Origin: Collimonas sp. OK307
Lineage (GTDB): Bacteria; Pseudomonadota; Gammaproteobacteria; Burkholderiales; Burkholderiaceae_D
Direction: 5' to 3'
Assembly (NCBI RefSeq): GCF_900113705.1
Contig: NZ_FOQI01000021.1
Coordinates: forward strand, 1 to 64,000
Length of the DNA: 64,000 bases
Each line of letters opens with the position of its first letter. Within the stretch, counting starts at the first letter, position 1. Below the pieces are notes generated by a model. That model made no database searches and was not told the origin of the DNA. It saw only the letters and a program-made list of their open reading frames with translations. Shown here piece after piece: positions 9,590-16,797 of this stretch. The translations under genes and the position numbers were made by a program.

Positions 9590-10336
9590 ATGAAGAAAAT
9601 CATCTATTTTGCTAGCCTGGTCACCGTCATCGGCGTTACTGCCTTCACCGCAAACTGTTCGCAGGCGCAAGAGGTCGTTCCCGATAATTCCTTGACTTTC
9701 AATGCCAGCGTCGTCTCCGACTATCGCTTTCGCGGTATCTCCCAGACGCGTCTGGACCCGGCTTTGCAGGGCGGCGCAGACTACAGCAACAATCCAACCG
9801 GTTTGTATGTCGGCATATGGTTGTCGACGCTTAAATGGGTAAAGGATAGCGGCGGCAGCGGCAATATCGAGTGGGATATCTACGCTGGCAAGAAAGGTAA
9901 TTTCACCCAAGACCTGAGCTACGATTTCGGGGTTCTTACGTATGTCTACCCATCCAATGATTTGAATCCGAATGCCGATACGACGGAACTCTATGGACAG
10001 CTTGGCTATGGTCCTGCATATATCAAATATTCGCAGTCGCTGACCAATCTGTTCGGCGCTGCCAACAGCAAGAACAGCGGTTACCTGGACCTTGGCGCCA
10101 ATATCGATGTCAGCAGCGGGTATACGGTCAATCTGCATGCCGGCCATCAAACCGTCAAAAACAATTCGACATTAAGCTATAACGACTGGAAAATCGGCTT
10201 GACCAAGGATTTCGGTTTCCTGTCCGGCAGCGTTGCAGTAATCGGAACTGACACTAATAATTACGTCGGGCCGGGGCCGGATCGCAAAAACCTGGGTAAA
10301 ACGGCGCTGGTGGTATCGGCGACCAAGACGTTTTAA
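9590..10336 (+). CDS. TorF-family putative porin
   Basis: A 248-residue outer-membrane-type protein. A signal peptide (MKKIIYFASLVTVIGVTAFT, then a cut near SQAQ) is followed by SLTFNASVVSDYRFRGISQT, the diagnostic opening of the proteobacterial TorF/TIGR02001 family. The rest alternates aromatic and polar residues as in a beta-barrel and ends TKTF, with a C-terminal Phe. Function in this family is not established; a channel role is inferred. Its placement between kdpC and kdpD suggests co-expression with the potassium locus, but the hairpin before it and about 90 bases after it leave room for separate transcription. Confidence 0.8.
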   Translation: MKKIIYFASLVTVIGVTAFTANCSQAQEVVPDNSLTFNASVVSDYRFRGISQTRLDPALQGGADYSNNPTGLYVGIWLSTLKWVKDSGGSGNIEWDIYAGKKGNFTQDLSYDFGVLTYVYPSNDLNPNADTTELYGQLGYGPAYIKYSQSLTNLFGAANSKNSGYLDLGANIDVSSGYTVNLHAGHQTVKNNSTLSYNDWKIGLTKDFGFLSGSVAVIGTDTNNYVGPGPDRKNLGKTALVVSATKTF

Positions 10337-10426
10337 GCAGCTCGCAGGATATCGTAGCGCCGGGCGGATTCAATCTGCCGAATTCAATCTACAATTGGCG
10401 TTACGATCCGTATATTCGCTCTATCG

Positions 10427-13219
10427 ATGGCTTTTACAAGGCAATCAGTGTCTTCACCCTACTCAAACGATAATCTACGTCCCGATCCGGATGCTCTCCT
10501 GGCGCAGTTGCAGGTGCAGGAGAGTCTGGCCGGGCGGGGCAAGTTGCGCATCTATTTCGGTGCCTCGGCGGGTGTCGGAAAAACCTACGCGATGCTCGGG
10601 GCTGCGCATAAACTGCATAGCGAAGGTCGTGAGGTCCTGGCTGGCGTGATCGAGAGCCATGGCCGTGCTGAAACCGCCGCCATGCTGAACGGACTGGAAT
10701 TGCTGCCCATGAAGCAGGTAGCGTATCGCGACAAGCAGCTGCCGGAATTCGATCTGGATGCCGCTTTGCAGCGCAAGCCTTCGTTGATACTGGTCGATGA
10801 ACTGGCGCATTCCAATGCATCCGGTTCACGTCACCCGAAGCGTTGGCAAGACGTTGACGAATTATTGAATGCCGGAATCGATGTCTTCACCACGTTGAAT
10901 GTCCAGCATCTGGAAAGCCTGAACGATGTGGTGGGTGGCATTACCGGCATCCGGGTTGCGGAAACCTTGCCGGATACCGTATTCGATGCCGCCGACGAAG
11001 TGGTGCTGGTAGATTTGCCTGCCGATGAATTGCTGAACCGGCTCAAACTCGGCAAAGTCTACAAGCTGCCGCAAGCTGAACGCGCCTCACGTAATTTTTT
11101 CCGCAAAGGCAACCTGATCGCGCTGCGTGAACTGGCATTGCGCCGTACTGCGGATCGGCTGCAGGGCGATGTCCAGGCCTACCGGATTGAAAAATCGATA
11201 GGCGCAGTGTGGCAGACCGATGCCGCCTTGCTGGCCTGCGTCGGTCCTTCGCCCAGTGCGGAACACGTCATCCGCAGCACTGCGCGGCTGGCGACCCAGC
11301 TTAATGCCGAATGGCATGCGGTGTATGTCGAAACACCAAGGTTGCAACGTTTGCCGTCGGCCAAGCGTGAGCGCATCCTGAAGACGCTCAAGCTGGCGCA
11401 GGATCTGGGAGCGACCACCGCCGTATTGGCCGGTAGCGAGGTAGCTGCCGTCATGGCAGGTTATGCCCGCAGCCACAATTTTTCAAAGATCATCATCGGC
11501 CGCAGCCAGCGCCCGTTTCTCTGGCAAACCAGCCATTCCGCGCGTATCGCCGCTCTCGCAAGCGATATCGATCTGATTGAAATCGGCGTGCCGCCGACCA
11601 GCGCGGCAGAAAAGCAAGGAGATTCTGCCGGAAAAATCCCGCCGCGCCATACGCCGATGCAGAACCGCATCGAGTGGTGGGGTTACATCTGGGCGCTTGC
11701 TGCATGCGTGCTGGTAACCTTGCTGGCGACGCCGATACTACCGTTTTTCGACCTGGCCAACATCGTCATGCTGTATCTGTTGGCAGAGGTATTGATCGCC
11801 ATCCGCTTTGGTCGCGGGCCGGCCATCTTTGTCGCCTTGCTCAGCATCGCTTCTTTCGATTTCTTTTTCGTGCCGCCGCGCTTTTCGTTTGCGGTCAGCG
11901 ATTTCCAGTACTTGCTGACCTTCGGCGTGATGCTGGCGGTAGGTCTGACGATTACCCATTTAACCGCCGGACTGCGCTATCAGGCGCGGATTGCTTCGGA
12001 CCGTGAAGCCCGCTCGCGCGCTTTGTTCGAATTTGCCCGGGCCTTGTCGGGCGTGCTGCAGACCGAGCAGATATTTGAAACCAGCCGGCTGTTCCTGCAA
12101 CGCAGTTTCCAGGCCAAGACTTTGCTGCTGATACCGGATGATGCCGGCAGATTGCAAATGCCGCCGGTGATACCGGACGACGTGGCGAATGTCGCCAGCG
12201 CGCTCGATATGGGCATTGCGCAGTGGGCATTCGACAATGCCAGCAGCGCCGGTGTCGGCACCGACACGCTGCCAGCCAGCAGCTATCTGTATCTGCCTTT
12301 GGTGGCGCCGATGCGTACCCGAGGCGTGCTGGTGATCTTGCCGCACAGCCGGCGCTGGATCCTGATCCCGGAACAGCAGCAACAGCTGTACACGTTCGCC
12401 ACCTTGACCGCGATTGCGCTGGAGCGCGTGCACTATGTCGAAGTGGCGCAAGACGCTTTGGTACGCATGGAATCCGAGCGTTTGCGCAATTCGTTGTTGT
12501 CCGCGCTGTCGCATGATTTACGTACACCTCTGACGGCCCTGATCGGATTGTCCGAGTCGCTGGTGTTATCCAAGCCGCCATTGCAGCAGCACCAGCAAGT
12601 GCTGGCCGGTGCACTGCACAGTGAAATGCTGCGCATGAGCGCATTGGTGACCAATCTGCTGGATATGGCGAGAATCCAGAGTGGCGAGGTAAAGCTGAAT
12701 TTGCAGTGGCAACCGTTTGAGGAGGTGGTCGGCAGTGCATTGCGCGCCAGCGGCTCGGCGTTGCAAGGACATCAGGTGGAAATTCGGGTTGCGCACGAGC
12801 TGCCGTTGATCCGTTTCGATGCGGTATTGATTGAGCGCGTGTTGTGTAATTTGCTGGAAAACGCAGCCAAGTACACGCCAACTGGTTCCCATATTGTGTT
12901 GGCCGCTGTGGTCAACGGCCGTTTTCTGGCAGTTACCGTGGCCGATGACGGACCGGGTCTGCCGGCCGGCATGGTAGATGCAATATTCGAGAAATTCACA
13001 CGCGGTGAGCGCGAATCGGCCAAGCCAGGCGTCGGCCTCGGGCTGGCGATTTGCCGCGCGATTGTCGAGGCGCATGGCGGCACCATCCATGCCCGCAGCG
13101 TCCAAAGCGGCCATCACGGCGCTGAATTCATCTTCACCATTCCGCTCGGCACGCCTCCCAGCATGCCCGACCCGGAAGAACACGAACCGAGCGTCGGCGA
13201 CGACGCAGAGAAGGCATGA
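10427..13219 (+). CDS. kdpD: Sensor histidine kinase KdpD
   Basis: A 930-residue membrane sensor kinase of the KdpDE two-component system. Domain order: N-terminal KdpD domain with Walker A GASAGVGKT (residues 45-53); a universal-stress-protein-like region around residues 260-390; four membrane helices at about 415-515 (DUF4118); a GAF-like region; HisKA with the phospho-acceptor His696 in ALSHDLRTPLTAL; and HATPase with NLLENAAKYTP, DDGPGLP and GVGLGLAI. It senses low K+ and phosphorylates KdpE. It overlaps kdpE by four bases (ATGA). The usual length is about 890-930, so it is complete. Confidence 0.97.
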   Translation: MAFTRQSVSSPYSNDNLRPDPDALLAQLQVQESLAGRGKLRIYFGASAGVGKTYAMLGAAHKLHSEGREVLAGVIESHGRAETAAMLNGLELLPMKQVAYRDKQLPEFDLDAALQRKPSLILVDELAHSNASGSRHPKRWQDVDELLNAGIDVFTTLNVQHLESLNDVVGGITGIRVAETLPDTVFDAADEVVLVDLPADELLNRLKLGKVYKLPQAERASRNFFRKGNLIALRELALRRTADRLQGDVQAYRIEKSIGAVWQTDAALLACVGPSPSAEHVIRSTARLATQLNAEWHAVYVETPRLQRLPSAKRERILKTLKLAQDLGATTAVLAGSEVAAVMAGYARSHNFSKIIIGRSQRPFLWQTSHSARIAALASDIDLIEIGVPPTSAAEKQGDSAGKIPPRHTPMQNRIEWWGYIWALAACVLVTLLATPILPFFDLANIVMLYLLAEVLIAIRFGRGPAIFVALLSIASFDFFFVPPRFSFAVSDFQYLLTFGVMLAVGLTITHLTAGLRYQARIASDREARSRALFEFARALSGVLQTEQIFETSRLFLQRSFQAKTLLLIPDDAGRLQMPPVIPDDVANVASALDMGIAQWAFDNASSAGVGTDTLPASSYLYLPLVAPMRTRGVLVILPHSRRWILIPEQQQQLYTFATLTAIALERVHYVEVAQDALVRMESERLRNSLLSALSHDLRTPLTALIGLSESLVLSKPPLQQHQQVLAGALHSEMLRMSALVTNLLDMARIQSGEVKLNLQWQPFEEVVGSALRASGSALQGHQVEIRVAHELPLIRFDAVLIERVLCNLLENAAKYTPTGSHIVLAAVVNGRFLAVTVADDGPGLPAGMVDAIFEKFTRGERESAKPGVGLGLAICRAIVEAHGGTIHARSVQSGHHGAEFIFTIPLGTPPSMPDPEEHEPSVGDDAEKA

Positions 13220-13917
13220 CAATGCAACCGACACCTGTAGCGCTGCTGGTCGAAGACGAACCGCAGATCCGGCGTTTTGTACGCGCCGCCCTGGAGAGCG
13301 AAGGCTGGCAGGTTTTTGAAGCAGAAACCATGCAGCGTGGCCTGATCGATTGCGGCACGCGCAAACCGAACCTGGTGGTTCTTGATCTCGGCCTGCCGGA
13401 CGGCGATGGCGTCGATTTCATCCTCGATGTCAGGAAATGGTCACGTGTGCCTATCATCGTGCTGTCGGCGCGGGTCAACGAAACCGACAAGATCAAAGCG
13501 CTGGATGCCGGCGCCGACGATTACCTGAGCAAGCCGTTTGGCGTCGGCGAATTATTGGCGCGGGTGCGCGCTACGCTGCGGCGTCAACACCAGCCGCTGG
13601 CCGGCGATGATGGCTTGATCCGTTTCGGCGACGTCACGCTGGACCTGCAAGCGCGGCTGGTCACCAAGGCGCAACAGCAAGTGCATCTGACGCCGACCGA
13701 GTATCGATTGCTGACGGTGCTGGTAGCCAACGCCGGACGGGTAGTGACCAATCCGCAGTTGCTGAAAGAAGTGTGGGGGCCATCGCATTCGGAGAGCGGT
13801 CACTATCTGCGGATCTATATGGGACACTTGCGGCAGAAACTGGAAGACGATCCGGCCCAGCCCAAACATCTGCTGACCGAAACCGCGGTGGGCTATCGGA
13901 TCCTGCTTTCGCAGTAA
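13216..13917 (+). CDS. kdpE: Response regulator KdpE
   Basis: An OmpR/PhoB-type response regulator of 233 residues: receiver domain with acidic pair EDE (13-15), phospho-acceptor Asp57 in LVVLDLGLPDGDG and Lys in YLSKPF, followed by a winged-helix DNA-binding domain (VHLTPTEYRLLTVLVANAGRVV through LRQKLEDDP). It activates kdpFABC when phosphorylated by KdpD; the phased TTTACA repeats at 4574-4622 are its likely target. Its ATG overlaps the kdpD stop (ATGA), giving translational coupling. A second ATG two codons on is an alternative start. Confidence 0.97.
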   Translation: MTMQPTPVALLVEDEPQIRRFVRAALESEGWQVFEAETMQRGLIDCGTRKPNLVVLDLGLPDGDGVDFILDVRKWSRVPIIVLSARVNETDKIKALDAGADDYLSKPFGVGELLARVRATLRRQHQPLAGDDGLIRFGDVTLDLQARLVTKAQQQVHLTPTEYRLLTVLVANAGRVVTNPQLLKEVWGPSHSESGHYLRIYMGHLRQKLEDDPAQPKHLLTETAVGYRILLSQ

Positions 13918-13941
13918 AAACAAGCTAGACAGAGGAAGACA

Positions 13942-14454
13942 ATGAACAGACCGGAATGCATCAAACACTGGCAGGAGATTCAGGATGCGGATAACTCCAG
14001 CTATCCCGGCAGCGCCGAGCTGATGGCGATAGGTTCGCCGTTCGGCCGAGTATTCGGCCTGACGCGCCTTGGCATCCATCACGAGCTGTTACCGCCCGGG
14101 CGCCGCACGTCCTGGCCGCATGCCGAAAAGACGGAAGAGGAATTCGTCTACGTCATTGATGGCACTCCGGACGTCTGGCTTGATGGCCATCTGCACCGGC
14201 TGGCGCCCGGCGATGGCGTAGGCTTTGCACCCGGTACCGGTCTCGCGCATGCCTTCATCAACAATACCGAGACCGATGTGCGCCTGCTGGTGGTGGGGGA
14301 CCGTTTCCGCACCGACAATCAGGTTTACTACGCCCTGCATGCGGAGCGCAATGCGCAGATTGGCGAGCAGCTTTGGCTGGATGCGCCGAAGCAACCGCTC
14401 GGGCCGCACGACGGATTGCCGGACAAATTGCGCGAGTCCAACGGGCCTTTCTGA
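13942..14454 (+). CDS. Cupin-domain protein
   Basis: A 170-residue soluble protein with one cupin fold. Motif 1 is seen in GRRTSWPHAEKTEEEFVYVIDGTPDVWLDG (metal-binding His/Glu residues) and motif 2 in PGDGVGFAPGTGLAHAFINNTETDVRLLVVGD (His). Cupins may be enzymes, sugar isomerases or sensors; nothing here fixes the activity. The tail LWLDAPKQPLGPHDGLPDKLRE is a recurring end in uncharacterised cupins. AGAGGAAG precedes the ATG. It starts 24 bases after kdpE on the same strand and could be read through from kdpDE, though no functional link is known. Confidence 0.75.
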   Translation: MNRPECIKHWQEIQDADNSSYPGSAELMAIGSPFGRVFGLTRLGIHHELLPPGRRTSWPHAEKTEEEFVYVIDGTPDVWLDGHLHRLAPGDGVGFAPGTGLAHAFINNTETDVRLLVVGDRFRTDNQVYYALHAERNAQIGEQLWLDAPKQPLGPHDGLPDKLRESNGPF

Positions 14455-14502
14455 AGCGGGGTATAGTTTTGCTTCCTATCTATACCACTACAGGACCAAT
14501 CC

Positions 14503-14871
14503 ATGCCAAGTCGAGAACATGTTCAAAGCTTCATAGCGCTGGTTGTGCAAGGCAAGTATGTAGAAGCGATCCAGGAGTTTTATGCCGAAGATGCCTCCAT
14601 GCAGGAAAACCAGGAGCCGCCGCGTAAAGGAATACAGTTGTTAGTAGCGGGTGAGGAAAAAGCGCTGGCGGCCGTCAAGGAAATCCGCACCCTGGCAGCC
14701 AAATCTTTCCTGATCGATGGCGATCGGGTTGCCATCAACTGGTTGTTCGAAATTGTGACGCACGATGGCCGTAGTTTCCGGCAAGACGAAATTGCCTGGC
14801 AGCTTTGGCGCGGCGACAAGATCGTTGAAGAACAGTTTTACTACGACCCTGGACAACGCAAACCGGCCTGA
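14503..14871 (+). CDS. NTF2-like (SnoaL-type) protein
   Basis: A 122-residue protein with the NTF2/SnoaL cone-fold pattern: an N-terminal helix (VQSFIALVVQGKYVEAIQEFYAEDASMQENQEPPRKG) followed by curved strands ending VEEQFYYDP. This fold is used by isomerases, hydrolases and ligand-binding proteins; the family pattern FYAEDA-QEN-PP-KG is common in uncharacterised SnoaL-like proteins. No catalytic assignment is possible. It is cytoplasmic and lies 48 bases after the cupin gene. Confidence 0.7.
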   Translation: MPSREHVQSFIALVVQGKYVEAIQEFYAEDASMQENQEPPRKGIQLLVAGEEKALAAVKEIRTLAAKSFLIDGDRVAINWLFEIVTHDGRSFRQDEIAWQLWRGDKIVEEQFYYDPGQRKPA

Positions 14872-14876
14872 CGTCG

Positions 14877-15143
14877 TAGGGCCTGTTAACATTTGATTTG
14901 GGAGATGCGTTCAAACCAAAACGTGTGCTGGCAAGGCGCGTGGTGTAGCAGGGGCCGAGGCCCCTGCAAACCATGCAACGCGGCCAGCGCACGTTTTGGT
15001 TTGAACCCTCCGGGAACGGCTGCAGGCATCACATGCCGTCGTTACTCCTCCTTGCCGTAGCACCACTACGTCGCGTCGTCGCGCCTAGGCCTGTAACGCC
15101 TGCCGCGCGTCCGCACTCCCAAATCAAATGTTAACAGGCCCTA
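14877..15143. repeat. MITE-like palindromic element with 28-bp terminal inverted repeats
   Basis: A 267-bp non-coding element. Its first 28 bases (14877-14904, beginning TAGGGCCTGTTAACA) are a perfect inverted copy of its last 28 (15116-15143). Inside, a second nested inverted pair (the 24 bases from GTTCAAACC near 14912, and those ending GGTTTGAAC at about 15005) matches with one mismatch. The outermost TA at both ends is what an IS630/mariner-type TA target duplication would leave. No transposase lies inside. With the hairpin at 15228 it accounts for most of the gene-free stretch 14872-15283. Confidence 0.7.
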
Positions 15144-15227
15144 GTGCCGTCATGCCGTTTCTGCATAATGAACGGGTAGTTGTCAGACATCCTGCCAATT
15201 TTTACGAATGGGTGTAAACTGCCAATC

Positions 15228-15265
15228 AGACAGATGCAACACTGCGTGCATCTGTCTTTTTGTTT
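15228..15265 (+). terminator. Rho-independent-type hairpin immediately before the MFS gene
   Basis: AGACAGATGCA (15228-15238) and TGCATCTGTCT (15247-15257) form a perfect 11-bp stem with an 8-base loop, followed by TTTTTGTTT. No complete gene reads into it except the NTF2-like gene about 360 bases upstream across the MITE. It may therefore end that transcript or act as an attenuator in the exporter leader. Confidence 0.65.
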
Positions 15266-15283
15266 ACCTTACGGCCATCGGCA

Positions 15284-16672
15284 GTGCAACGTACTCTTCT
15301 CATTCCGCTAATTGTCGCTTGCGCGTTGTTCATGGAAAACATGGACGCGACGGTGATTGCCACGTCGCTGCCAGTATTGGCGCGCGATCTCGGACAAGAT
15401 CCCCTTACTCTTAAGCTGGCGCTGACCTCATATGTGGTCGGGCTCGGCGTATTCATCCCGATCAGCGGCTGGGTCGCCGATCGCTTCGGTGCGCGTACCG
15501 TATTCCGTTCCGCCATCATGGTGTTCCTGGCGGGTTCGCTGATGTGCGCCGCATCCAGCTCGCTGGCGGCATTTGTCGCCGCGCGCTTTTTGCAAGGCAT
15601 AGGTGGCGCCATGATGGTGCCGGTCGGGCGCATCGTGATTTTCCGCTCGGTACCGCGTACTGAACTGGTCAAAGCCATCAGCTATCTGACCATTCCTTCG
15701 CAACTGGGGCCGGTGATCGGTCCGCCGCTGGGCGGTTTCATCACGACTTATTTCCATTGGCGCTGGATCTTCCTGATCAATGTACCTATCAGCATTCTCG
15801 GCATGTACCTCGCCAGCCGCTATATCGAGAATTACCGTTCTGATGATTTGCAGCCGCTGGACATGAAGGGTTTTGTCCTGTCGGCGGTCGGCAGCACGCT
15901 GATGATGCTGGGCTTGTCGATGATCGATGGCGAGTTGCTGTCTTCGGAATGGGCATTCGCCATGATGCTGCTGGGCGGCTTGACCTTATACGTGTATTTG
16001 CTGCATGCGCGGCGTGAGCCGTTCCCGTTGCTGGATCTGCGTCTGCTGCGGATTCCGACTTTCCGCGCCAGCGTACTGGGCGGTTCGCTGTTCCGGATCG
16101 GACTGGGTGCGGTGCCGTTCCTGTTGCCGCTGGCTTTGCAGGTTGGTTTTGGCATGAATGCCTTTCACGCCGGCACCATTACATGTGCCTCGGCTTTCGG
16201 TGCGATTTTCATGAAAGCCATCGGTACGTCGGTCCTGCGCCGTTACGGCTTCCGTTCAGTGTTGATCTGGAACGCGGTGTTAGCCGGACTGGCGCTGGCA
16301 TCGTATGGTTTATTCACGCCGACCACGCCTTATCTGGTGATGATGGCGGTGGTGCTGCTGGGCGGATTTTTCCCGTCAATGCAATTCACCTGCCTCAATA
16401 CCATGGCTTACGCGGATCTCGATAGCGCCGACGTCAGCCGCGCCACCAGCCTGGCCAGCGTCGTGCAGCAGATTTCTTTAGGTTTGGGAGTGACCATCGG
16501 CGGTCTGGCGGTACATATGTCGAGCCGCCTGCAAGGTCATGAAACGATCGTGGCCGGAGATTTCTGGCCGGCCTTCATAGTCATCGGCCTGTTTTCGATG
16601 GCGTCGATTCCGGTAACCCGGCGCTTACCATTGAACGCCGGCGCCGCGCTAACCGGGCACAAACTGGCGTAG
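15284..16672 (+). CDS. MFS exporter, DHA2 (EmrB/QacA-like) family
   Basis: A 462-residue inner-membrane proton-coupled drug exporter. Support: helix 1 with FMENMDATVIATSLP (the D-x-T motif of DHA2 exporters), motif A as GWVADRFGARTVFR, motif C-like GPVIGPPLGGFI, and about 14 hydrophobic segments. Substrate unknown. The frame is open back to a TTG at 15260, but that codon sits in the T-tract of a terminator-like hairpin, so the GTG at 15284 is preferred; neither has a good ribosome-binding site. No membrane-fusion partner is adjacent. Confidence 0.85.
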   Translation: MQRTLLIPLIVACALFMENMDATVIATSLPVLARDLGQDPLTLKLALTSYVVGLGVFIPISGWVADRFGARTVFRSAIMVFLAGSLMCAASSSLAAFVAARFLQGIGGAMMVPVGRIVIFRSVPRTELVKAISYLTIPSQLGPVIGPPLGGFITTYFHWRWIFLINVPISILGMYLASRYIENYRSDDLQPLDMKGFVLSAVGSTLMMLGLSMIDGELLSSEWAFAMMLLGGLTLYVYLLHARREPFPLLDLRLLRIPTFRASVLGGSLFRIGLGAVPFLLPLALQVGFGMNAFHAGTITCASAFGAIFMKAIGTSVLRRYGFRSVLIWNAVLAGLALASYGLFTPTTPYLVMMAVVLLGGFFPSMQFTCLNTMAYADLDSADVSRATSLASVVQQISLGLGVTIGGLAVHMSSRLQGHETIVAGDFWPAFIVIGLFSMASIPVTRRLPLNAGAALTGHKLA

Positions 16673-16709
16673 GGTTTTTACGTTCAATGCGACGAGTCAC
16701 CCGAACTAA

Positions 16710-16767
16710 CCGGGGTCGGAGTGAACTTTCGGTATGGTTTACCGCCGAAACTTCACTCCGACCCCGG
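16710..16767. repeat. 23-bp REP-like inverted repeat between convergent genes
   Basis: Arms 16710-16732 and 16745-16767 (CCGGGGTCGGAGTGAA... and its complement) match with a single mismatch around a 12-base loop. It lies between the MFS gene and the convergent cphA. It could be a dispersed REP-type repeat, a bidirectional terminator, or both; there is no T-tract on either side. Confidence 0.6.
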
Positions 16768-16797
16768 ATCTCTAAGTCATTGGCTCGCTGCGGAAAA

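Noticed and set aside
10368-10390. Direct repeats of TTCAATCT before kdpD as a regulatory site
   Set aside because: Only two copies with a 14-bp period unrelated to the KdpE-like repeats; too little to support a site.
14877-15143. CRISPR array or tRNA-like structure in the palindromic region
   Set aside because: There are inverted pairs, not regularly spaced direct repeats, and no cloverleaf with an anticodon; no cas gene anywhere in the window.
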